From Georgenia wutianyii (GTDB lineage: Bacteria; Actinomycetota; Actinomycetes; Actinomycetales; Actinomycetaceae), in contig NZ_CP040899.1 of assembly GCF_006349365.1 (NCBI RefSeq), positions 372,001-436,000 on the forward strand: a stretch of 64,000 bases of DNA, given 5' to 3'. The position numbers and the translations under genes are program-made. Below are positions 43,103-51,487 of this stretch, one piece after another (position 1 is the first letter of the stretch; each line of letters starts with the position of its first letter). The notes under the pieces are model-generated. The model was not told where the DNA came from. It saw only the letters and a list, made by a program, of their open reading frames with translations, and did no database searches.

Positions 43103-44068
43103 ATGGAGCAGCCACACGTCATCCCGGTCCGTAAGGCAGTCGTGCCCGTGGCCGGACTCGGTACCCGGTTCGTCCCCGCCACCAAGGCGGTCGCCAAGGA
43201 GATGCTGCCGGTCGTCGACCGGCCGGCCATCCAGTACGTCGTCGAGGAGGTCTCGGCGGCGGGCATCCGCGACGTCCTCCTCGTGACCGGCCGCGGCAAG
43301 TCGGCGATCGAGGACCACTTCGACCGCAACGCCGAGCTCGAGGCCGCGCTCGAGGCCAAGGGCGACGCCGACCGGCTCGCCGAGGTGCAGCGCCCCACCG
43401 ACCTCGCCGACATCCACGCCGTGCGCCAGGGGGCGCCCAAGGGCCTGGGCCACGCGGTGCTGTGCGGTCGTGAGCACGTGGGCCACGAGCCCTTCGCCGT
43501 CCTCCTCGGTGACGACCTCATCGACGCCCGCAACCCCATCCTGCCGACGATGATCGAGGTCCAGCAGCGGCTCGGCGGCTCCGTGGTCGCGCTCCTCGAG
43601 GTCGAGCCCTCCCAGATCAGCCTCTACGGCGCCGCCGCCGTCGAGCCGGTGTCCCTCGCCGGGATCCCCGACGGCGACGTCGTCTCCGTCACCGAGCTGG
43701 TGGAGAAGCCCTCGGCCGACGAGGCGCCGTCGAACCTCGCCGTCATCGGCCGCTACGTGCTCTCCCCGGCCGTCTTCGACGTCCTGGAGCGGACCGAGCC
43801 GGGCCGGGGCGGGGAGATCCAGCTGACCGACGCGCTGCAGACGCTGGCCCGGATGCCCCGCGAGGAGGGCGGCGGCGTGCACGGCGTCGTCTTCCGCGGC
43901 CTGCGGTACGACACCGGCGACAAGCTCGACTACCTCAAGGCGGTCGTCCAGCTCGCCGTCGACCGTGAGGACCTCGGCCCGGAGTTCTCCGCCTGGCTCG
44001 AGCAGTTCGTCGCCGGCCGCCACGTCGAGCTCAGCTCGGACCCGGCCGCGTCCCTGCCCGCCCGGTGA
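43103..44068 (+). CDS. galU: UTP-glucose-1-phosphate uridylyltransferase
   Basis: Makes UDP-glucose from UTP and glucose-1-phosphate. The 321-residue protein has the nucleotidyltransferase motif VPVAGLGTRFVPATKAVAKE, LPVVDRPAIQYVVEE and EKPSADEAPSN, typical of bacterial GalU. The GTG of moeA overlaps its stop. UDP-glucose could supply glycosylation, including the carotenoid glycosyltransferase candidate. Confidence 0.94.
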   Translation: MEQPHVIPVRKAVVPVAGLGTRFVPATKAVAKEMLPVVDRPAIQYVVEEVSAAGIRDVLLVTGRGKSAIEDHFDRNAELEAALEAKGDADRLAEVQRPTDLADIHAVRQGAPKGLGHAVLCGREHVGHEPFAVLLGDDLIDARNPILPTMIEVQQRLGGSVVALLEVEPSQISLYGAAAVEPVSLAGIPDGDVVSVTELVEKPSADEAPSNLAVIGRYVLSPAVFDVLERTEPGRGGEIQLTDALQTLARMPREEGGGVHGVVFRGLRYDTGDKLDYLKAVVQLAVDREDLGPEFSAWLEQFVAGRHVELSSDPAASLPAR

Positions 44069-45279
44069 GGAGCGTCCAGGAGCACCTCGCCGCCTGCCTG
44101 GCGGCGGTGGGCCCTCAACCCCCGCTCGAGGTGGTCCTCGCCGACGCCGTCGGCTGCGTGCTCGCCGAGGACGTGCTCGCCACGCGGGACCTGCCGCTCG
44201 CGGACGTCGCCGCCCTCGACGGGTACGCGGTGCGTGCCGCCGACGTCGCGACCGCCGGCCCCGCCGCCCCGGTCGCGTTGCGCGTCCTCGACGAGATCCG
44301 CGCCGGGAGCGTCGACCCGACCCGCCTCCCGGCCGGCAGCTGCGTGCGCATCGCCTCCGGTGCACCGCTGCCGCTGGAGGCCGACGCCGTCGTCCCGGTC
44401 GAGCAGACCGACCGCGGTACCGCGAAGGTCGAGATCCGCACGGCCGCCGCGCATGGCGAGAACGTCCGCCCGCGCGCCCAGGACGTGCGCGACGGGGAGG
44501 TCGTGCTGCGCGCGGGGGAGCGGGTGGGCGCCCGTCAGGTCGCGCTCCTCGCCGCCGTCGGGCGGGGCCGGGTCACCGTCCACCCGCGGCCGCGCGTCGT
44601 CGTCGTGTCCGTCGGGGATGAGCTGGTCGAGCCCGGCGCGACCGCCCGGCCCGGCCAGGTGTACGACGCCAACGGCCACGCGCTGGCCGCGGCGCTGCAG
44701 GACGTCGGCGTCGCGACCTACCGGGTGGCGGCCGTCCCGGACCAGCGCGGCCCGCTGCGCGAGACGCTCGAGGACCAGCTCGTCCGCGCCGACCTCGTCG
44801 TCACGACGGGCGGGCTGAGCCACGGGTCGAACGACACCGTCAAGGAGGTCCTCGGCCCGCTCGGCACGGTGCGCTTCGACAACGTTGCGATGTGGCCCGG
44901 GCGCCAGCTCGGCGTGGGGCACGTCGGGGACGGGACGCCGATCCTCGCGCTGCCCGGGGACCCGGTGGCCGCGCAGGTCGCCTTCGAGGTGTTCGTCCGC
45001 CCGGCGGTGCGCGCGATGGCCGGCTACGCCGACCTCTACCGCCCCACGGTCCGGGCGACCGTCACCACGGGCTGGTACTCCCCGGCCGGGCGGCGCGAGT
45101 TCGTCCGCGTCACCCTCGCCGGCTCGCCGCAGGAGGGCTACCGGGCGACCCCTGCCGGGGCGCCCGGGACGCTGCTCCTCTCCGCGCTCGCCCGGTCGAA
45201 CGCGCTCGCCGTCGTGCCGGAGGACCTCACCGAGGTCCGTGAGGGAACCGCGCTGTCATGCCTGGTGCTCGACGCCTGA
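44065..45279 (+). CDS. moeA: Molybdopterin molybdenumtransferase
   Basis: Inserts molybdenum into adenylylated molybdopterin. The 404-residue protein has DVAALDGYAVRAADV, the MoCF_biosynth domain with VSVGDELVEPG and TTGGLSHGSNDTVKEVL, LPGDPVAAQVAFEVFVRP, and the MoeA C-terminal beta domain. galU-moeA-GNAT is a conserved actinobacterial order. Start GTG overlaps galU; the stop overlaps the next ATG. Confidence 0.93.
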   Translation: MRSVQEHLAACLAAVGPQPPLEVVLADAVGCVLAEDVLATRDLPLADVAALDGYAVRAADVATAGPAAPVALRVLDEIRAGSVDPTRLPAGSCVRIASGAPLPLEADAVVPVEQTDRGTAKVEIRTAAAHGENVRPRAQDVRDGEVVLRAGERVGARQVALLAAVGRGRVTVHPRPRVVVVSVGDELVEPGATARPGQVYDANGHALAAALQDVGVATYRVAAVPDQRGPLRETLEDQLVRADLVVTTGGLSHGSNDTVKEVLGPLGTVRFDNVAMWPGRQLGVGHVGDGTPILALPGDPVAAQVAFEVFVRPAVRAMAGYADLYRPTVRATVTTGWYSPAGRREFVRVTLAGSPQEGYRATPAGAPGTLLLSALARSNALAVVPEDLTEVREGTALSCLVLDA

Positions 45280-45896
45280 TGGTCGTGCTCGAGGAGGACG
45301 GCGTGCGCCTGCGGCCGCTGCGCTACCGCGACCGCGCGGCGTGGCACCAGGTACGCGCCGCCAACGCCGCCTGGCTGGCGCCGTGGGAGGCCACGAGCCC
45401 GGTCCCCGGCCCGCCCGTGGGGTTCGCCGCCTACGTCGCCCAGTGCCGGCGGCAGACCCGGCGCGGGGAAGGGCTGCCGTTCGTCATCGAGGTCGAGGGC
45501 GAGCTGGTCGGCCAGCTGTCGGTCTCCTCGATCGTCATGGGCGCGGCCCGCAGCGCCTCGATCGGCTACTGGGTGAGCCGGGACCTCGCGGGCCGCGGGA
45601 TCGTCCCGACGGCCGTCGCGATGGCGGCGGACGACTGCTTCACCCGGCTGGGCCTGCACCGGCTGGAGATCAACATCCGGCCGGAGAACACGGCGAGCCT
45701 GCGGGTCGTGGAGAAGCTGGGCTTCCGTGACGAGGGGGTGCGCCGCCGCTACCTGCACATCGCCGGTGACTGGCGCGACCACCGCACCTTCGCCCTCCTC
45801 GCCGAGGAGGTGCCCGAGGGGCTGCTCGAGCGCTGGCGGCGCAGCCGGGGGAGACACGCCGGGGACGTCCCCGGAAGTGGTCCGGCCCACGGATAG
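45279..45896 (+). CDS. GNAT acetyltransferase, RimJ-like
   Basis: Acetyl-CoA-dependent N-acetyltransferase of about 205 residues, RimJ/RimL style: VRLRPLRYRDRAAWHQVRAA, the beta-bulge IGYWVSRDLAGRGIVPTAVA pyrophosphate loop, and EINIRPENTASLRVVEKLGF. The ATG at 45279 sharing a base with the moeA stop is preferred; an ATG at 45258 would add seven residues. Substrate, probably a protein N-terminus, unproven. Confidence 0.85.
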   Translation: MVVLEEDGVRLRPLRYRDRAAWHQVRAANAAWLAPWEATSPVPGPPVGFAAYVAQCRRQTRRGEGLPFVIEVEGELVGQLSVSSIVMGAARSASIGYWVSRDLAGRGIVPTAVAMAADDCFTRLGLHRLEINIRPENTASLRVVEKLGFRDEGVRRRYLHIAGDWRDHRTFALLAEEVPEGLLERWRRSRGRHAGDVPGSGPAHG

Positions 45897-45900
45897 TTTC

Positions 45901-46872
45901 ATGCTCGTGGACGTACAGGGTTGGGTGATCCTCGCGCTCGCCGTCGTCCTGTTCGGGTACCTGGTCCCGACCCTGGTCAACAGCCGGCAGCAGCTGGCCG
46001 AGGCGCGGGTCGAGGACCGCTTCTCCACCACCCTGCGGGTGGTCGGCACGGGGGCGACGGCGCGCCGCCCGTCCCCCGGGGAGCACCACGGCACCCGCGA
46101 GAACCGCCCCTATCTGCACGACCCACGACGACGGACGGAGGCACCCGCCGTGAACAGGCCGACCACCCCGAGCGAGCGGGCCGCCGCCGAGGCGCGCCGC
46201 CTGGCCGCCGCCCGTGCGGCCCGTGCCGCCGAGATCAGCCGCCGCAAGGCTGCCGCCCGGCGCCGACTCGTCCTCACCCTGCTCCTGGCCGCCGCCGGCG
46301 CCGCCGGCTGGAGCGCCGTCGGGGTGTCGGGCATGTCGCTCGCGCTCGGTGTCGTGCCCACGGTGCTGCTCGTCGTCGTCCTGGTCCTGGGCCGGCGGGC
46401 TGCCAAGGTCGCCGCCCGCCGCAACGCCGCCGACCGTGCGGCGATGGCTCGCCTCGAGCTGCGGGCCGAGCCGCGCCGGGTCGTCACCCGTCCGGCCGTC
46501 ACCGCGCCGCGCGAGGAGCCCGCCGTCGAGGCGCCCGCGCAGGAGGCGGTCGCACCGGCCGTCGAGGAGGCCGCGCCGACCGTGACGGCACCCGCCGCCA
46601 CCGGTGCCCCGTGGACGCCGGTGCCGGTGCCTGCGCCGTCCTACACGCTCAAGGCCGCCGCCCCCCGCCGCGACATCGCGCCCTACGAGGCACCCGAGCC
46701 GGTGGTCGCTCGGACCGTGACCGAGCCGGTCCTCGAGTCGGGCCTCGCGGGCTCCCCGTACGCCCCGGTGGCCGACCCGCAGCCGCAGGAGGCCCCGGCG
46801 CCGCTCGTCGGCCCCGCGCGCGGTCTGGACCTCGACTCGGTCCTCGCCCGCCGTCGCGCCGCCAGCGCCTGA
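45901..46872 (+). CDS. Membrane protein with basic Ala-rich linker, function unknown
   Basis: A 323-residue protein with an N-terminal transmembrane segment (GWVILALAVVLFGYLVPTLV), a cytosolic basic and Ala-rich coiled stretch (residues 90-120), one or two further hydrophobic segments (LVLTLLLAAAGAAGW, ALGVVPTVLLVVVLVLG), and a long Pro/Ala/Val-rich tail ending in LDLDSVLARRRAAS. It follows the rimJ-like gene by four bases. Proteins of this layout are common next to moeA/rimJ in actinobacteria; no function is known to me. Confidence 0.7.
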   Translation: MLVDVQGWVILALAVVLFGYLVPTLVNSRQQLAEARVEDRFSTTLRVVGTGATARRPSPGEHHGTRENRPYLHDPRRRTEAPAVNRPTTPSERAAAEARRLAAARAARAAEISRRKAAARRRLVLTLLLAAAGAAGWSAVGVSGMSLALGVVPTVLLVVVLVLGRRAAKVAARRNAADRAAMARLELRAEPRRVVTRPAVTAPREEPAVEAPAQEAVAPAVEEAAPTVTAPAATGAPWTPVPVPAPSYTLKAAAPRRDIAPYEAPEPVVARTVTEPVLESGLAGSPYAPVADPQPQEAPAPLVGPARGLDLDSVLARRRAASA

Positions 46873-46931
46873 CAGGCCACCGCCCTCACTCAGCCGGGTA
46901 CGACCGCGCGCGATCCCGCCGACCGCGCGCA

Positions 46932-46975
46932 AGACCGCCGACCGCGGGTGACACCGCGCCCGCGGTCGGCGGTCT
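46932..46975. terminator. Bidirectional terminator between convergent genes
   Basis: Perfect 17-bp stem AGACCGCCGACCGCGGG with its complement, 10-base loop, between the membrane protein stop and the arcA stop. Direct GACCGCGCGC/CCGACCGCG repeats lie just upstream. Confidence 0.85.
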
Positions 46976-47006
46976 CACCCGCGCTCGTGTTCAGACGCGG
47001 TCGCGC

Positions 47007-48230
47007 TCAGATGCCGTCGCGGACGGTCGGGCAGCTCATGCACCGCGGCCCGCCGCGGCCGCGGCCGAGCTCGCCGCCGGGCACGGTGATCACCTCGACG
47101 CCGTGGGAGCGCAGGTAGGCGTTCGTCGTCGTGTTGCGCTCGTAGCCGACGACGACGCCCGGGGCGAGGGCGAGGACGTTGCACGCGTCGTCCCACTGCT
47201 CGCGCTCGGCGCTCAGGGAGTCCTGCGCGGGGGTGAGGACGCGCAGGGCCTCGACGCCCAGCGCCTGGGCGATGGAGTCGTGCATCTCCTGCGGGGGGTG
47301 GTCGGTGACGACGAGCTCGCCGTCGGCGTCGCCGGGCGTGATCCGGTAGGAGGGCAGCGGGCCGAGCCCCGCGTACTCGATGATCGTGTGGTCGTCGACC
47401 ATCGTCATCACGGTGTCCAGGTGCATGAAGGAGCGCTGCTGGGGCAGGGCGAGCGCGACGACCTGCGTGGCCGAGCCGGTCTCGAAGAGCCGCTGGGCCA
47501 CCCGTTCGACCCCCTGCGGGGTGGTCCGCTCGCTCATCCCCACGAGCACCGCGCCCCGCCCCAGGACGAGGACGTCACCGCCCTCGACGCTCGTCGAGCC
47601 GCGGCCACCGGCGCCGCTCCACAGGTGGAAGCTCACCCCGGCGAAGTCCGGGTGGAAGCGGTAGACCGCCTGGTAGTGAAGGGACTCGCGCATCCGGGAG
47701 CGCTTGCGCATGTTGCTCACGCCGACGCCGTCGTACACCCACGCGGAGGCGTCGCGCGCGTAGAGGTGGTTGGGCAGCGGGGGGAGCACGAAGTCGTCCG
47801 GGCGCAGGACGTGGAGCGCGATCGAGCGGGGCTCGGGGATGCGTTCGAGCAGCTCCCGCTTGGTGAGGCCGCCGACGAGCAGCGTGGTGAGCTCCCCGGC
47901 GTCGAGGGTCTCGACGAGCTCGAGCACCGGCTCGACACCCGCCGCACCGAGGAGCCCGGCGTCGAAGGTGCTCTCGACGACGAGCCGCCGCGCGGCCGGC
48001 ACCTCGAGCGTCTCGCGCAGGAGCCCGGTGAGGTAGCGGACCTCGACGCCCTGCTCCCGCAGCGCCGCGGCGAAGGCGTCGTGCTCCTCCTGCGCGCGCT
48101 CGACCCAGAGCACCTCGTCGAAGAGGAGCTCGTCGCGGTTCTGCGGGGTGAGGCGCAGCATCTCCGGGCCCGGCCGGTGGAGGATCACCTGGTGGAGACG
48201 GCCGACCTCGGAGTCCACGTGGTAGGTCAT
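47007..48230 (-). CDS. arcA: Arginine deiminase
   Basis: Converts arginine to citrulline and ammonia. The 407-residue protein begins [21 protein letters not shown], has [13 protein letters not shown], the catalytic His in [12 protein letters not shown], and the Cys nucleophile in [12 protein letters not shown] at the C-terminus. GAGGAA lies before the ATG. It is solitary: no arcB or arcC is adjacent, so it may work with genes elsewhere or serve acid tolerance or nitrogen supply. Confidence 0.93.
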   Translation of the reverse strand: MTYHVDSEVGRLHQVILHRPGPEMLRLTPQNRDELLFDEVLWVERAQEEHDAFAAALREQGVEVRYLTGLLRETLEVPAARRLVVESTFDAGLLGAAGVEPVLELVETLDAGELTTLLVGGLTKRELLERIPEPRSIALHVLRPDDFVLPPLPNHLYARDASAWVYDGVGVSNMRKRSRMRESLHYQAVYRFHPDFAGVSFHLWSGAGGRGSTSVEGGDVLVLGRGAVLVGMSERTTPQGVERVAQRLFETGSATQVVALALPQQRSFMHLDTVMTMVDDHTIIEYAGLGPLPSYRITPGDADGELVVTDHPPQEMHDSIAQALGVEALRVLTPAQDSLSAEREQWDDACNVLALAPGVVVGYERNTTTNAYLRSHGVEVITVPGGELGRGRGGPRCMSCPTVRDGI

Positions 48231-48366
48231 CGGGTTCCTCGTCGTCGGGGGCTGGGGTGCGCAACAACGTAGCGTCGGCGGCAGCGCCCGGCCCACTGTG
48301 ACCCACGTCAACGCCGGTGCCGGTTCACTCCCCGCCGACGGCGGTGCTAAAGTTGGCGATGCTCAA

Positions 48367-48442
48367 GGGGCTATGGCGCAGTTGGTAGCGCGTCTCGTTC
48401 GCAATGAGAAGGTCGGGGGTTCGAATCCCCCTAGCTCCACCA
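48367..48442 (+). tRNA. tRNA-Ala (anticodon CGC)
   Basis: Cloverleaf with acceptor GGGGCTA/TAGCTCC, D arm GCGC/GCGC, anticodon stem TCTCG/TGAGA with loop TTCGCAA (anticodon CGC), T arm GGGGG-TTCGAAT-CCCCC, and encoded ACCA. Confidence 0.95.
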
Positions 48443-48526
48443 GCAGAGGCCGCCGATCCGGACACCGGGACGGCGGCCTCTCGCGTTTCCCGGACACCGT
48501 GCGCGGGCCGCTGGGAGAGTGTGCCC

Positions 48527-49075
48527 ATGGCATCCGCGCAGACGCTCAGCGAGGCCGAGCGGCGCCGGGTGGCGCTGTGGGCGGCCGACTGCGCGGAGCG
48601 TGTCCTGCCGCTGTTCGAGGCCGACGCCCCGCAGGACGGCCGCGTGCGCGACGCCGTCGAGCGTGCTCGAGCCTTCGGCCGTGGCGAGCTGGACGCGGCG
48701 GGTGAGATCCGACGCAGGTTCGTCGCAGGGCGCGCGGCCGGGGCGGCGAGGAGTCCCGCCGCGGTGGCTGCCGCGCGGTCCGCCGGGCAGGCCTCGGGCG
48801 TCGCGCACATGGGCGCCCACGCCCTGGGAGCGGCGGCCTATGCAGCGAGGGCCGCGGCTCTCGTGGCGAGCGACCCGGAGCAGGCCCGTCGCGACGAGAT
48901 CCGCTGGCAGCTGGACCACATGACGGCTGAGGCCCGCGCCGCGCTGTCGCGCCTGCCGCTGCTCGGGCAGGACCCGTCCGGGCCGCTCGGGCAGGGCCTC
49001 CTCACGTCGAGTGCGCTCGCCCCGACCATCCGGGACATCCAGGCTCGGCTGAGCAGCCCCGCAGCCTCCGACTGA
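48527..49075 (+). CDS. Helical immunity-like protein (Imm-5-like)
   Basis: A 182-residue all-helical protein with the pattern VALWAADCAERVLPLFEADAP, AVERARAFGRGEL and alternating Ala-rich helices AARSAGQASGVAHMGAHALG and AAAYAARAAALV, as in proteins annotated as putative Imm-5-type immunity proteins. GGGAGAG precedes the ATG. No toxin gene is adjacent. It ends exactly where the convergent TetR gene ends, with no base between the stops. Confidence 0.55.
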   Translation: MASAQTLSEAERRRVALWAADCAERVLPLFEADAPQDGRVRDAVERARAFGRGELDAAGEIRRRFVAGRAAGAARSPAAVAAARSAGQASGVAHMGAHALGAAAYAARAAALVASDPEQARRDEIRWQLDHMTAEARAALSRLPLLGQDPSGPLGQGLLTSSALAPTIRDIQARLSSPAASD

Positions 49076-49651
49076 CTAGCCGGCCTGCGTGAGCCCGAGC
49101 AGCCGGTACCCGGCCTCGGCGATCGCCCGCTCGAGCTCGGCGTCGTCGAGGTCGGCCAGGTCCGCCTCGATGGCGGGGCCGACGAGCCCGCTGAGGAAGA
49201 TGCTCACCCGCACGAGCGCGGGGCCGTCGCCGTCCGGCCCGGCCAGGGTGTCGCGCAGGCGCTGGAACGTGCGGGCGTGGTCGGGCCGCCCGGCGGACAG
49301 CGCGGCAGCGGCGACGTCCTTGAGGACGACGGCGTAGAGCTGGCGGTGGGTGACCGCCTGGCGGGCGAGCCCGTCGACGAGCGCCGCGGCGCGCCGCTCC
49401 ACGGGGAGGACGCCGACGGCGGCGAGCAGCTCGTCGAAGGTGCGGACGGCCGGGTGGAGCACGGCCTGGACGATCTCCTCCTTGCTGCGGAAGTGGTAGT
49501 ACACCGCCGCCTTGGTGACGCCGAGCTCCTCGGCGATCATCCGCAGCGACGTCCCGGCCACCCCGTGGCGCGCGAACAGCTCCAGCGCGCAGGACCGGAT
49601 CCGGTCCGCGGACGAGTCCCCTCTCGGCACGGTGCCACCTCCCGGCCCCAT
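49076..49651 (-). CDS. TetR-family transcriptional regulator
   Basis: A 191-residue repressor: SADRIRSCALELFARHGVAG, then the HTH TSLRMIAEELGVTKAAVYYHF. The C-terminal ligand domain is not classifiable. The ATG at 49651 is chosen because the HTH is then at the usual distance. It is divergent from the flavoprotein gene, with the palindrome TGGTACCA at 49654-49661 just before its start as a possible operator. Confidence 0.85.
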   Translation of the reverse strand: MGPGGGTVPRGDSSADRIRSCALELFARHGVAGTSLRMIAEELGVTKAAVYYHFRSKEEIVQAVLHPAVRTFDELLAAVGVLPVERRAAALVDGLARQAVTHRQLYAVVLKDVAAAALSAGRPDHARTFQRLRDTLAGPDGDGPALVRVSIFLSGLVGPAIEADLADLDDAELERAIAEAGYRLLGLTQAG

Positions 49652-49754
49652 TGTGGTACCAGTTTCCCCTTGCCGATCGACTAGTACAGTGCGGAGCACG
49701 AGGTCAGCAGCCGTTGGGGCAGGCCCCCACGGCCCGATTCAACGAGGAGCACCC

Positions 49755-51440
49755 GTGAGCAGCACGCCAGCAGGACCGCGAGCCCAGGACACCACCGTCG
49801 ACGTCCTCGTCGTCGGCTCGGGAACGGGCATGGCCGCCGCACTCTCGGCCCGGGACCAGGACATGTCGGTGCTCGTCGTGGAGAAGACCGAGTACGTCGG
49901 CGGGTCGACGGCGCGCTCGGGCGGCGCCTTCTGGATCCCCGGCAACGACACGCTGCGCTCCGAGGGCTCACCCGCCACCCCGGAGATGGACCGCGACTAC
50001 GTCGCCGCCGTCGTCGGTGACACCTCCTCCCGCACGCGCTGGCAGGCCTTCCTCGACCACGGACCGGACGCCGTCGCGATGCTCGCCCGCACCACCCCGA
50101 TGGAGTTCTTCTGGGCCCGCGGCTACTCCGACTACCACCCGGAGAAGCCCGGCGGCTCGGCCCTCGGCCGGTCCTGCGAGTGCCACCCCTTCGACGCCTC
50201 GGTGCTCGGGGACGAGCGTGGCCGGCTGCGGCCCGGCGTCGTCGAGGCGCCCGTCCCGATGCCGGTGACGGGGGCGGACTACAAGTGGATGAACCTCATG
50301 ACCCGCACCCCGCTGCGGTCCCTGCCCCGCATCGTCAAGCGTGTCGTCCAGGGCCTCGGCGGCAAGCTCATCGGCCGTGAGTACACGGCCGGCGGGCAGG
50401 CGCTCGCGGCCGGGATGTTCGCCGGGCTCATCGGCGCCGGCGTCCCGGTGTGGACGCGTACCTCCCTCGTCGAGCTCCTCACCGACGGCGGCCGGGTCAC
50501 CGGCGCCGTCGTCGAGCAGGACGGCACCCGGGTCACCGTCACCGCGCGCCGCGGCGTCGTCCTCGCGGCCGGCGGCTTCGACCACGACATGGCCATGCGC
50601 CACGAGTACCAGTCCCCGCGCCTGGGCCACTGGAGCCTGGGCTCCGAGGGCAACGAGGGTGACGCCATCGCCGCCGGCCGGGCGCTCGGCGCGGGCGTCG
50701 ACCACATGGCGGAGGCCTGGTGGTTCCCCGCCGTCGCGCCGGTGGGTGACGGTGAGCCCTCCGTCCTGCTCGCCGAGCGGTCGCTGCCCGGCTCGATGAT
50801 CGTCGACCAGACCGGCAGCCGCTTCATCAACGAGGCGACCGACTACATGTCCTTCGGCCAGGAGATCCTGCGCAGGGAGGCCGACGGGTCCCCGGTCACC
50901 GACATGTGGCTCGTCTTCGACCAGCGCTACCGCAACAGCTACGTCCTCGCCGGCGGCGTCTTCCCGCGGATGCCGCTGCCCAAGGCCTGGTACGACGCCG
51001 GGATCGCCGTGCGCGCCGACAACCCCGGGGACCTCGCCACCGCCATGGGGGTGCCGCAGGCCGACTTCGCCGCCACCGTCGCCCGGTTCAACGAGATGGC
51101 CGGCACGGGGATCGACCACGACTTCCAGCGGGGCGCCAGCGCCTACGACCGCTACTACGGCGACCCGACGGTCACCCCCAACCCCAACCTGCGGCCGCTG
51201 TCCGGCGGGCTGTACGCCGTGCGCGTCGTGCTCTCCGACCTCGGCACGTGCGGTGGCCTCACGGTGGACGAGCGGGCCCGCGTCCTTCGCGAGGACGGGG
51301 ACGTCGTCCCCGGTCTGTACGCCATCGGCAACACCGCGGCCAACGCCTTCGGGGACACCTACCCCGGCGCCGGCGCGACGATCGGCCAGGGCCTGGTCTT
51401 CGGGCACCTCGCGGCCCTGGACATGGCCGCCGCCCTGTAG
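49755..51440 (+). CDS. FAD-dependent dehydrogenase, 3-ketosteroid delta1-dehydrogenase-like
   Basis: A 561-residue fumarate reductase/KstD-family flavoprotein. The Rossmann motif is VVGSGTGMAAAL, EKTEYVGGSTARSGGAFW contacts FAD, and the end LYAIGNTAANAFGDTYPGAGAT is the KstD-type FAD-closing motif; SGGLYAVRV has the tyrosine expected near the active site. KstDs introduce a C1-C2 double bond into steroid ring A. GTG start follows CGAGGAGC. The divergent TetR probably controls it. No other steroid genes are nearby, so the substrate is open. Confidence 0.75.
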   Translation: MSSTPAGPRAQDTTVDVLVVGSGTGMAAALSARDQDMSVLVVEKTEYVGGSTARSGGAFWIPGNDTLRSEGSPATPEMDRDYVAAVVGDTSSRTRWQAFLDHGPDAVAMLARTTPMEFFWARGYSDYHPEKPGGSALGRSCECHPFDASVLGDERGRLRPGVVEAPVPMPVTGADYKWMNLMTRTPLRSLPRIVKRVVQGLGGKLIGREYTAGGQALAAGMFAGLIGAGVPVWTRTSLVELLTDGGRVTGAVVEQDGTRVTVTARRGVVLAAGGFDHDMAMRHEYQSPRLGHWSLGSEGNEGDAIAAGRALGAGVDHMAEAWWFPAVAPVGDGEPSVLLAERSLPGSMIVDQTGSRFINEATDYMSFGQEILRREADGSPVTDMWLVFDQRYRNSYVLAGGVFPRMPLPKAWYDAGIAVRADNPGDLATAMGVPQADFAATVARFNEMAGTGIDHDFQRGASAYDRYYGDPTVTPNPNLRPLSGGLYAVRVVLSDLGTCGGLTVDERARVLREDGDVVPGLYAIGNTAANAFGDTYPGAGATIGQGLVFGHLAALDMAAAL

Positions 51441-51450
51441 GACGAGTACG

Positions 51451-51487
51451 CGGGCGGGGTGACCGGGCAGCCCGGTCACCCCGCCCG
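51451..51487. terminator. Bidirectional terminator overlapping the APC permease stop
   Basis: Perfect 17-bp stem CGGGCGGGGTGACCGGG with its complement and a CAG loop. The APC permease stop (51476-51478) is inside the right arm, so the terminator is partly coding for that gene. Confidence 0.85.

Noticed and set aside
46890..46931. GACCGCGCGC repeats as a separate repeat family
   Set aside because: Only two imperfect copies next to a terminator; best explained as partial duplicates of the terminator arm.
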